Assembly: GCA_030830595.1 (NCBI GenBank)
Contig: JAURMS010000178.1
Location: forward strand, 1 to 8,265
Origin: Gammaproteobacteria bacterium
Lineage (GTDB): Bacteria; Pseudomonadota; Gammaproteobacteria; Steroidobacterales; Steroidobacteraceae
Direction of reading: 5' to 3'
DNA: 8,265 bases
The notes under the pieces were generated by a model. It worked only from the letters and a program-made list of their open reading frames with translations, was not told where the DNA came from and made no database searches. Position numbers and translations under genes: made by a program. This document shows, in pieces, positions 1-5,779 of the stretch. Each line of letters opens with the position of its first letter. Positions within the stretch are counted from its first letter, which is position 1.

Positions 1-275
1 AGGGCCCCGACGCCCACCACCTTGCGTTCGAGTTCCTTGCCGCTGCCGTCGCGGATGGTGACCACCACCATGAATTCCCAGGGATCGCCGGCCGGCGGGT
101 GGGAGAACGAGCCCTCGATGCCGAGGGCCAGTTCTCCCTGTCGCTCATGGCCGGCCTTGGAGTCGAAGCGCAGGTGATGGCGGCAACTGGGACATACCGC
201 AGCACTCTCCAGGATCGTGGTGCGGCAGTGCGGACAGTTGCGGGTCTTGCCGGCGCTCCCGGGCTTCAGGCTCAC
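1..275 (-). CDS. Zinc-ribbon protein of unknown function, partial (C-terminus beyond the left edge)
   Basis: An open frame of 91 codons runs from a GTG at 273-275 off the left edge without a stop. It begins VSLKPGSAGKTRNCPHC and holds two CxxC knuckles, C14-x2-C17 and C28-x2-C31. Their spacing is that of a rubredoxin-type zinc ribbon. After the ribbon comes a segment that looks beta-rich: GELALGIEGSF, then WEFMVVVTIRDGSG. The start lies only 3 bases past the bactofilin stop, so the two are probably translated together. The ribosome-binding site is weak, which fits translational coupling. I do not recognise a named family. By position it may be a partner of the bactofilin, but that is inference. 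The frame continues to the edge with normal codon use, so I regard it as a real gene cut by the window. Confidence 0.72.
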   Translation of the reverse strand, partial: MSLKPGSAGKTRNCPHCRTTILESAAVCPSCRHHLRFDSKAGHERQGELALGIEGSFSHPPAGDPWEFMVVVTIRDGSGKELERKVVGVGA

Positions 276-278
276 GCT

Positions 279-779
279 CTACTTGCGTTCGCGCGAGGAA
301 CCGTCGGAACCGAAATCAACCTTGCCGGACATCTTCGCGCCGGATTGGACGGTCATGCTGCCAGCGGCGATGTCGCCGGTGACGGAGCCGGTCTGCTGGA
401 GTTCGACACGCTGTGCCTTGTCCACGTTGCCCTCTAGTTCACCGCCGATGATCACGGTGCTGGCGCGGACCGACCCGGACAGGTGGGCACCGGCATCGAT
501 GATCAGCGTTCCGTCGACCGCGACATCACCCTTGAAACGCCCGGAGATGCGCACGTTGCCGGAGCCCTCCACCTTGCCCTCGAAGGTCAGGCCCGCGGCG
601 ACTACTGACTCGCTCATCGCCTTGACAGGGCGCGGCGCGGCAGCGGCTGCCGCCGGTGCAGCCGCCTGCGCGGGGGCCGGGGCAGCTGCTGGTGCGGCTG
701 CCGGCGGGGCAGCACGTGCAGCGGGTTCAGCAGCAGGGGTTGCCGGCGGCTTGATCGGGACATCTTTCCAAAGTGCCAT
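279..779 (-). CDS. Bactofilin (DUF583 family) cytoskeletal protein with Ala/Pro-rich N-terminal linker
   Basis: Bactofilins are bacterial cytoskeletal proteins. They polymerise without nucleotide into filaments near the membrane and scaffold cell-wall or polar proteins. The 166-residue protein has a short N-terminal tail (MALWKD), then an Ala/Pro-rich linker at about residues 11-50. The bactofilin domain covers about residues 56-155, with the short repeated strand units of a right-handed beta-helix (EGKVEGSGNVRISGRFKGDV, TLIIDAGAHLSGSV, VIIGGELEGNV, VELQQTGSVTGDI, MTVQSGAKMSGKV). A short charged tail ends in RERK. The ATG is preceded by GGAG 7 bases upstream, which supports this start over the internal Met55. 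It lies 52 bases downstream of the desaturase and 3 bases upstream of the zinc-ribbon gene. The linker is longer and less complex than usual. The family call is secure; the exact cellular role is not known from sequence. Confidence 0.93.
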   Translation of the reverse strand: MALWKDVPIKPPATPAAEPAARAAPPAAAPAAAPAPAQAAAPAAAAAAPRPVKAMSESVVAAGLTFEGKVEGSGNVRISGRFKGDVAVDGTLIIDAGAHLSGSVRASTVIIGGELEGNVDKAQRVELQQTGSVTGDIAAGSMTVQSGAKMSGKVDFGSDGSSRERK

Positions 780-831
780 GCTCTGTCTCCTGATGTGGCT
801 TGAACGATGAAGTGAAATCGGGCCGTCGACC

Positions 832-2016
832 TCAGGCTGGCTGGGGCAGTGGGCCGGACAGTTCCGCGGCCAAACGACTCAACCGGCGACACTGCACCTT
901 GAGGCTGCGCTCGATCTCCCGGGTGCGATCGCGAAAGCGGGCCTCTTCCCAGCGGGCCAGCAGTCGCTCACGAGCCGAGGCCACGCGCTCTTCGCGAACC
1001 CGTGACCATTCCGCCAGGGTAGCCTGGAAGGCTGCCACTTCGGCAGACAGGTGCTCCTTGAGACGCTCGAGGTCAGGTAGGTGCCGTGACCGTCTGGGAC
1101 AGGTCACGGCAGCCTCCACGCGCTTCAGCTGCATGGCTACCCTGGCCTTGTGGATGGTCACGTCCGGCACGCGCTTCAACTGACTGGCCAGGCCCACCCT
1201 GGAGGCCAGGAAGATCAGCCATTTCGAGGGATCCCACTGCCACCACCGTACGCCGTTGCGATAGTCCCGTTCGAAGATGTGGTGGAAGTTGTGGTAGCCC
1301 TCGCCGTAGGTCAGGAAGGCGAGCCAGCCATTGTCCCGCGCAGAGTTGGTGTCCGTATACGGGCGAGAACCCCACATGTGGGCCAGCGAGTTGATCAGGA
1401 AGGTGGTGTGGTGAATCAGGACCAGCCGAAGCAGGCCGGCGAGCAGGAACACACCCCACAGCTCGCCATGCAGCCAGCCGAGCAGCAGCGGCAGGCCCAC
1501 GTTGGTGGTCAGCGCCAGCGCGACGTAGTGCCGGTGCTGCCAGGTGACCAGCGGATCCTCCATGAGGTCGCGACCGTTGCTGAAGTCGTTGCGCCCGGTT
1601 TCCCAGTATCTGAGCATCCAGCCGATGTGCGAGTACCAGAAACCGCGCCCGGCCGAGTAGGGATCCTGATCATCGCGGTCGACATGCTGGTGGTGCCTGC
1701 GATGATCGGTGGCCCAGATCAGGATGCTGTTCTGCAGTGCCATCCCGCCGAAAATCATGAGTGGCAGGCGCAGCAACCAGTGGGCCTTGTAGGTGCGATG
1801 TGCCCACAGCCGGTGATAGCCCGCGGTGATCGACATGCCATTGGCACCCAGCAGCAGGAAGCACCATGCCCAGGCCCAGCCAGAGTACCCGTAGGTCAGG
1901 CCGTACCACGGTACGACGGTCACCGCTCCGGCGAAGGTCAAACCGAACAACAGCGCAATGCCCCAATTGACGGGCGGCAGGGCGCCGGTCCCTTTGTCCA
2001 TCCTGTCCGTGCTCAA
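832..2016 (-). CDS. Acyl-CoA (delta-9 type) fatty acid desaturase with C-terminal helical extension
   Basis: This membrane-bound di-iron enzyme introduces a cis double bond into a saturated acyl chain using oxygen and reducing equivalents. It adjusts membrane fluidity. All three histidine boxes of the acyl-CoA desaturase family are visible: HRLWAH at residues 68-73, HRRHH at 105-109 and HNFHH at 242-246. NSLAH at 209-213 supplies the extra family histidine. Hydrophobic stretches at about 18-60, 80-100 and 163-205 match the expected membrane pairs. Residues from about 290 to 394 form a charged, probably coiled-coil tail rich in Arg, Glu and Leu, beyond the catalytic core. The chosen start is TTG at 2016, preceded by GGAGAGGGGG with 9 bases of spacing. 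An ATG five codons later (2001) is the alternative and has only a weak AGG before it. The electron donor is not in the window. A perfect inverted repeat upstream suggests repression by a regulator. Confidence 0.93.
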   Translation of the reverse strand: MSTDRMDKGTGALPPVNWGIALLFGLTFAGAVTVVPWYGLTYGYSGWAWAWCFLLLGANGMSITAGYHRLWAHRTYKAHWLLRLPLMIFGGMALQNSILIWATDHRRHHQHVDRDDQDPYSAGRGFWYSHIGWMLRYWETGRNDFSNGRDLMEDPLVTWQHRHYVALALTTNVGLPLLLGWLHGELWGVFLLAGLLRLVLIHHTTFLINSLAHMWGSRPYTDTNSARDNGWLAFLTYGEGYHNFHHIFERDYRNGVRWWQWDPSKWLIFLASRVGLASQLKRVPDVTIHKARVAMQLKRVEAAVTCPRRSRHLPDLERLKEHLSAEVAAFQATLAEWSRVREERVASARERLLARWEEARFRDRTREIERSLKVQCRRLSRLAAELSGPLPQPA

Positions 2017-2045
2017 ATCGTTTAGCCCCCTCTCCGGGAAAACGT

Positions 2046-2068
2046 CCTTATTTTGAACGAAAATAAGG
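2046..2068 (-). promoter_or_regulatory. Perfect 9-bp inverted repeat upstream of the desaturase, candidate operator
   Basis: The arms CCTTATTTT (2046-2054) and AAAATAAGG (2060-2068) are exact reverse complements around a 5-base centre. The site lies 30 bases upstream of the desaturase TTG. It is AT-rich in a GC-rich setting. On the minus strand a possible -35 TTGCAA lies just upstream (around 2082-2087) at a spacing that would put the -10 region inside the repeat. The arms do not match a regulator site I can name. A hairpin in RNA is possible, but the AT stem and lack of a following T run argue against a terminator. Confidence 0.45.
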
Positions 2069-2087
2069 TGTTGCGGACAACTATTGC

Positions 2088-2131
2088 AAAAAAACGTGAT
2101 GCGATAGGGGGTTGTAGGGGGCGTGGGACGG
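2088..2131 (-). terminator. C-rich, G-poor tail after the protease stop, possible Rho-type termination zone
   Basis: Read on the minus strand, the sequence after the protease stop codon contains CCCACGCCCCC and ACCCCC blocks with almost no G. It ends in a run of seven T (2088-2094). There is no GC-rich stem before the T run, so this is not a classic intrinsic terminator. C-rich, G-poor RNA is typical of Rho loading sites. On the plus strand the same bases form G tracts at 2107-2111, 2117-2121 and 2125-2127. Confidence 0.25.
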
Positions 2132-3556
2132 CTAGAACAGCCCGGGCAGGTGCCATTGGGCGACGCTCGGCCGTTCCGGTGCTGGCAGGCGTTCCACGGT
2201 GGGTTCGAGCTTTTGCCCCAGCGTTGAGCTTGTCGGCGCCGGGCAGGACCCCAGACTCAGCCAGGACAGCGCGGTGGCCGTGGAGGTCTCCAGCGGGTCT
2301 CCAGGTACCCGCTCGAGCTGATCATCCGCGGGGCAGAAGGCGCCCGGCAGGGTGCCGGCCAGCCCGTTGTAATAGTCACCCTCGCCGTCCCTGTTGACGG
2401 CCCGGAAGGTGACGAGCCGCAAGCGGTTGTCGCAGCCTTGTAGATCGAAGGCCGACTGCCCCACCGGTTTGCCGAAGGTATCGGCTCCGACCATGCCGAC
2501 GTTGGCCCAGCTGTCCATGGAGTTCACGGTCAGTTCGCTGGCCGACGCGCTGGCGCCAGTGGTGATGAAGGCGATGCTGACCGCGTCGACCGATTCGGGC
2601 AGGGGCCTGAAAAACACGGACTCGTTGTTGCCCGACTTGCTGTTGCGGAACTGCAGGCGGAAGTACAGGTCGCTGGAGCTGCGCAGTGCCCCGAGCAGGT
2701 CGCCCAGCAGGGCGGCCACCGAGAGCAGCCCGCCGCCGTTGTAGCGAAAATCGAGGATCAGGTTCTGCACGCCCTGGGAGCTAAACTCGGCGAAGGCCTG
2801 CCTGAGCGGCGTTTCGGCGCTGGAAATGAAGGTCCTCAGGAGGAGATATCCGACCTTTACTTCGGGTCCATCCGGCCCGGTTGGCAAGGTCAGGATCCGT
2901 GTCCCGCCATCCGGGATGGGCTGGATCGTCACCACTCGCTTGGTCAGGCTGCGCTCGAGAACCGTTCCCGTGGGGACCTCGGCGAAGCGCAGTCCACGCG
3001 TCACGCCCTCGTCCGAGGGCCCGAAGGCATTGGCCAGGTTCGGATCCTGCTGCAGGAGTTGGGCCACGCTGACAAAACCCGAGCCGGAGTCAACGGCAAG
3101 CAGTTCGCCACCCCGCGTCAGTCCCGCATCGGCCGCCGGGCTGCTCTCGTACACGTCGAGGAAAAAGACCTGCGTGCCGCGGATGATCAGCCTGAAGCCG
3201 AAGCCGATGAACTCCCCTTCCTGAAGGAAGGAGTTGTCGGCCTGCTGGGTGGTCAGGAAACTGAAGAAACGGTCCTTGCCCTCGGCGCGTGCCTGGGCGG
3301 TCATGGCATCCAGCAGGGAGGCGGCGTCCGCATAGTCGGAGAGATTCACCTGCGAGGGCAGCAGGTCCGGAAACAGGTACCACTCGTTGGTCACGTTGCG
3401 AACCCAGGTTTTCTGGGCGCTGATCGAGCAGGGCCCGCCACCGGAGAAACTGCCGTCACCACCGCCGCCGCCCCCGCCGCAGGAGGCGAGCAGGACGCCT
3501 GTGAGCAGCGCCGCGAGGGCGCGGATGACACGAGGGCTGGCCCATGGGGTGGTCAC
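2132..3556 (-). CDS. S41 family (carboxyl-terminal processing type) serine protease, PDZ-containing lipoprotein
   Basis: This is a predicted envelope protease of the C-terminal processing peptidase family. The N-terminus has a lipoprotein signal: a hydrophobic stretch at about 12-23, then the lipobox LASC with lipidated Cys26, followed by seven glycines as a tether. A PDZ domain spans about 114-165 (IGFGF, SSPAADAGLTRGGELL). The protease core contains DFRYNGGG at 269-276 and TTGASASASE at 332-341. Ser338, Lys363 (in FGKPVGQ) and Gln367 have the same spacing as the Ser-Lys-Gln triad of CtpB (Ser to Lys 25 residues, Lys to Gln 4), so it should be active. Three cysteines in the C-terminal region (375, 408, 438) could form disulfides. 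The GTG start is supported by GGAGGAG 6 bases upstream and overlaps the upstream gene's stop as GTGA. Its natural substrate is unknown. Confidence 0.93.
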   Translation of the reverse strand: MTTPWASPRVIRALAALLTGVLLASCGGGGGGGDGSFSGGGPCSISAQKTWVRNVTNEWYLFPDLLPSQVNLSDYADAASLLDAMTAQARAEGKDRFFSFLTTQQADNSFLQEGEFIGFGFRLIIRGTQVFFLDVYESSPAADAGLTRGGELLAVDSGSGFVSVAQLLQQDPNLANAFGPSDEGVTRGLRFAEVPTGTVLERSLTKRVVTIQPIPDGGTRILTLPTGPDGPEVKVGYLLLRTFISSAETPLRQAFAEFSSQGVQNLILDFRYNGGGLLSVAALLGDLLGALRSSSDLYFRLQFRNSKSGNNESVFFRPLPESVDAVSIAFITTGASASASELTVNSMDSWANVGMVGADTFGKPVGQSAFDLQGCDNRLRLVTFRAVNRDGEGDYYNGLAGTLPGAFCPADDQLERVPGDPLETSTATALSWLSLGSCPAPTSSTLGQKLEPTVERLPAPERPSVAQWHLPGLF

Positions 3557-3867
3557 GTCTTGTCTCCTCCGAACAGGGATTCCAGGGCGGCGCGCGCCGC
3601 CTCCGCGTCTCCCGAAACGCCTTGATGCGCCCCCGCCACCGGCGCAAAGTAATCGCAGAAGTTGGCCCGGGTCTTGTCGCGCACTTCTTCAGCCACTGGT
3701 TCACGGCAGGCCTTGGCCACCGCGGGATCGTGGAACCGGCACAGGCGACAGACGTGCAGTTCCGCACGGCAGCTGCTGCACTCGTCCCGCCGGCTCAGGG
3801 GCAGGCTTAGATGGGCGAGCGAGGCCCCGCACTTCCAGCAGACCAGTCCGGCGATGGGTTCGAACAT
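3553..3867 (-). CDS. Small eight-cysteine, zinc-ribbon-like protein of unknown function
   Basis: This 104-residue protein looks cytoplasmic, with no signal or membrane segment. It has four cysteine pairs or singles: C10-x2-C13, C30-x2-C33, C40-x2-C43, then C54 and C71. The first four form a standard zinc-ribbon arrangement. The second set (CRLC, then KAC, then ANFCDYF) could hold a second metal. The ANFCDYF region looks conserved, and I recall similar short uncharacterised proteins in Proteobacteria, but I cannot name a family. It ends in a low-complexity, acidic and alanine-rich tail. The ATG follows GGGAGG with short spacing. Its stop codon overlaps the GTG start of the S41 lipoprotein protease, so the two are very likely co-translated. 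A link in function is inference. No frameshift or missing start is seen. Confidence 0.82.
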   Translation of the reverse strand: MFEPIAGLVCWKCGASLAHLSLPLSRRDECSSCRAELHVCRLCRFHDPAVAKACREPVAEEVRDKTRANFCDYFAPVAGAHQGVSGDAEAARAALESLFGGDKT

Positions 3868-3909
3868 GGAGCCTCCCGGCAGGATGGTTCAGAATGCAGC
3901 GTCGGCAGG

Positions 3910-3923
3910 CTCTTGATCAAGAG
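3910..3923. promoter_or_regulatory. 14-bp perfect palindrome in the divergent spacer
   Basis: CTCTTGATCAAGAG is a perfect palindrome within the 65-base gap between two divergent genes. It ends within the ribosome-binding site (AGAGG) of the DUF1330 gene. On the minus strand its TTGATC could serve as a -35 element for the eight-cysteine protein and protease pair, but the matching -10 (CATTCT) is weak. It could be an operator shared by both directions or a short stem covering the ribosome-binding site. Confidence 0.3.
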
Positions 3924-3932
3924 GTATAAACC

Positions 3933-4244
3933 GTGACCCACCGGCCAGCTTTCCTCGTGGTACAGGGCGTCGTGACGGATCGCGAGGGCTTCAGGGCCTA
4001 CAGCGAGGCCTTGCCGCCCATCTATCACCAATACGGCGGCCATTACCTGGCGGTGGCACCGGCCCCGTTGATCGAAATACTGGAGGGCGACCCCGAGGGG
4101 CGTAGCCTCGTGATCGCGCGTTTCGATTCGGCCGATGCGGCCCGGGCTTTCTGGCACTCACCGGAATATGCCGCAGCCAAGCGGCTGCGCGAAGGCAAGG
4201 GCAGTTTCTACGTGATGCTGGTCGAGGGCCTGCCCGAAGCCTGA
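3933..4244 (+). CDS. DUF1330 family protein (dimeric alpha/beta barrel)
   Basis: This 103-residue soluble protein matches the DUF1330 pattern. An N-terminal strand (AFLVVQGVV) is followed by a helix with YSEALPPIYHQYGGHYLAV, then LIEILEGD, then a strand SLVIARFDSADAARAFWHSPEY, and a final VMLVEGLPE strand. The family has the dimeric ferredoxin-like fold related to antibiotic monooxygenase and NIPSNAP domains. No reaction is established for most members. The start is GTG, with AAGAGG 8 bases upstream. An in-frame upstream start is not apparent. It stands divergent from the eight-cysteine gene and is followed by a 187-base leader before the KamA-like gene, so it may be a single-gene transcript or share read-through with the enzyme. 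The family assignment is good; the function is unknown. Confidence 0.88.
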   Translation: MTHRPAFLVVQGVVTDREGFRAYSEALPPIYHQYGGHYLAVAPAPLIEILEGDPEGRSLVIARFDSADAARAFWHSPEYAAAKRLREGKGSFYVMLVEGLPEA

Positions 4245-4302
4245 CTCGCGCTCCCGCGGGGTGGTCAAGCCCCCCCTCATCTGTTACGGTCAGGCATCAG
4301 GG

Positions 4303-4377
4303 TCGCAAGCGCCTCGCTGCGAACCCACCCAGCAAGTGCGGCTTCATCTTCGCAGCCGCCCCGTCGGAGTCGACGGG
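4303..4377 (+). promoter_or_regulatory. Three consecutive potential hairpins in the leader of the KamA-like gene
   Basis: Hairpin 1 (4303-4322) pairs TCGC with GCGA and AGCG with CGCT around a CCT loop, with one bulged A. Hairpin 2 (4338-4359) pairs GCGGCT with AGCCGC. Hairpin 3 (4360-4377) pairs CCCGTCG with CGACGGG around GAGT and abuts hairpin 2. None is followed by a T run. They sit 55 to 129 bases before the ATG. I recognise no known riboswitch. In GC-rich DNA some such stems arise by chance. Confidence 0.25.
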
Positions 4378-4431
4378 ACGTGAGGCCCTGTCCCTGCGTT
4401 TCCCCGGCCCCGCCAACCGCGAGGAATCGAC

Positions 4432-5766
4432 ATGGGAGCAGACCAGGCGGGCCGTTACGAGGCCTTTACACTGAAGACGATGGATCGGATCCGGCAGCTC
4501 GAGGGGCTCTCCGAGCGCCGGCGGCTGGCCATGCGGGCCGTGGCGCAGGTGCTGCCGTTTCGCACCAATCGGTACGTGACCGACGAGCTCATCGACTGGG
4601 ACAACATCCCCGACGACCCCATTTTCCAGCTCACCTTTCCGCAACCCGGGATGCTCGATCCGGATGATCTGGCGCGGATGATGCTGCTGCTGCGGCAGTC
4701 TGCGCCGATGATGGAATTGCGCCGCGCCGCCAACGAGATCCGCCTGAAGCTGAATCCCCACCCGGCGGGCCAGATGGAGCACAACGTGCCGCGGCTGGAC
4801 GGCGTTCCCTTGCCGGGCCTCCAGCACAAGTATCGCGACACGGTGCTGTTCTTCCCCAGCCGGGGCCAGACCTGCCACGCCTACTGCACCTACTGTTTTC
4901 GCTGGGCACAGTTCGTGGGCATGGACGAGCTGAAGTTTGCCCAGCGTGAGACCGAGAGTTTCCACCGCTATCTGAGGCGGCACGACGAGGTGAGCGACGT
5001 CCTGTTCACCGGCGGGGATCCGCTGATCATGCGGGCCTGGCACCTGCGGGCCTACATCGAGCCACTGCTCGCCCCACGCATGGAGCATATCCGTCACATA
5101 CGCATCGGTACCAAGGCGCTGGCCTTCTGGCCGCGAAAGTTCGTGACCGACAAGGATGCGGATACCTTGCTCAGGCTGTTCGAGCAGGTGGTAGCGAGCG
5201 GTCGCCACCTGGCGCTGATGGCCCACTTCACCCACCCGAGGGAGATGGAAACGCCGATGGTCGAGAGGGCGATCGAGCGGATCCGCTCGACGGGGGCGAT
5301 GATACGAACCCAGGCCCCGCTGGTCCGCCACGTCAACGACTCGCCGGCTGCCTGGGCCAGCATGTGGCGTCGACAGGTCCGCCTGGGCTGCGTGCCCTAC
5401 TACATGTTCGTTGAGAGGGACACGGGCCCCAAGGGCTACTTTGCCGTGCCTCTGGCCGAGGCCCATGACATCTTCCGGCGCGCCTTCAGCACCGTCTCGG
5501 GACTGGCACGCACCGTTCGCGGCCCCTCGATGTCGGCCACACCCGGCAAGGTGGTGGTCCATGGCATCCAGCAGGTCAGGGGCGAGAAGGTCTTTATCCT
5601 GAGTTTCCTGCGCGGCCGCAAGCAGGAGTGGGCCGGGCGGCCGTTCTTCGCCCGCTACGACGAATCGGCGACCTGGCTGGACGAGCTGAAACCGGCCTTC
5701 GATGAGGACCACTTCTTCTTCGAGCAGGACACCCCGCCGCGGCGGCGACAGGTGGGCTGGGAGTGA
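4432..5766 (+). CDS. KamA-family radical SAM protein (lysine 2,3-aminomutase-like)
   Basis: Enzymes of this family use a [4Fe-4S] cluster, S-adenosylmethionine and PLP to move an amino group between adjacent carbons of an amino acid. The radical SAM motif CHAYCTYC gives Cys148, Cys152 and Cys155. TGGDPL at 193-198 fits the SAM-binding region. VND (Asp303) and VERD (Asp330) align with the two aspartates that bind the lysine side-chain amine in the clostridial enzyme. TPGKVVV (Lys373) sits where the PLP lysine is expected. The only other cysteine is Cys320, so the C-terminal zinc-binding cysteine cluster of clostridial lysine 2,3-aminomutase is absent. The length of 444 is close to the usual size. 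The ATG has GAGGA 6 bases upstream. No acetyltransferase (AblB) or EF-P gene adjoins it, so neither the N-acetyl-beta-lysine osmolyte route nor EF-P modification is supported. The family is sure; the substrate is open. Confidence 0.9.
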   Translation: MGADQAGRYEAFTLKTMDRIRQLEGLSERRRLAMRAVAQVLPFRTNRYVTDELIDWDNIPDDPIFQLTFPQPGMLDPDDLARMMLLLRQSAPMMELRRAANEIRLKLNPHPAGQMEHNVPRLDGVPLPGLQHKYRDTVLFFPSRGQTCHAYCTYCFRWAQFVGMDELKFAQRETESFHRYLRRHDEVSDVLFTGGDPLIMRAWHLRAYIEPLLAPRMEHIRHIRIGTKALAFWPRKFVTDKDADTLLRLFEQVVASGRHLALMAHFTHPREMETPMVERAIERIRSTGAMIRTQAPLVRHVNDSPAAWASMWRRQVRLGCVPYYMFVERDTGPKGYFAVPLAEAHDIFRRAFSTVSGLARTVRGPSMSATPGKVVVHGIQQVRGEKVFILSFLRGRKQEWAGRPFFARYDESATWLDELKPAFDEDHFFFEQDTPPRRRQVGWE

Positions 5767-5779
5767 CGCGCCTCAGCCC
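5754..5779. terminator. Hairpin across the convergent stop codons, possible bidirectional terminator
   Basis: GGGCTG (5754-5759) pairs with CAGCCC (5774-5779), and two further pairs (one G-U) extend it inward. It covers the last codons and stops of the KamA-like gene and the symporter, which converge with 6 bases between them. No T run follows on either strand, so any terminator role is weak. Confidence 0.22.

Noticed and set aside
217..810. A plus-strand open frame of 197 codons across the bactofilin
   Set aside because: It is the reverse of the bactofilin and its Ala/Pro linker, giving an Ala/Gly tract without any domain.
1150..2025. A 291-codon open frame on the plus strand opposite the desaturase
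   Set aside because: It is the mirror of a gene with all histidine boxes. Its product is rich in Gln, Val, Pro and Gly with no recognisable domain, as expected for an antisense frame in GC-rich DNA.
3460..3482. GCC/CCG repeat as a simple-sequence repeat of possible phase-variation type
   Set aside because: It encodes the glycine tether after the lipidated cysteine, mixes several codons and is not a uniform repeat.
3923..3930. TATAAA upstream of the DUF1330 gene as a -10 promoter element
   Set aside because: No -35 match is found 16 to 18 bases upstream, and it lies between the ribosome-binding site and the start codon, so transcription would begin inside the gene.
4251..4262. CCCGCGGG after the DUF1330 stop as a terminator stem
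   Set aside because: It is a plain palindrome with no room for a loop and no T run, so it is not convincing as a terminator.
4297..5712. A 471-codon open frame on the minus strand opposite the KamA-like gene
   Set aside because: It lies antisense to a well-supported enzyme gene, runs into its leader and has a His, Arg, Gln and Gly-rich product with no family features.
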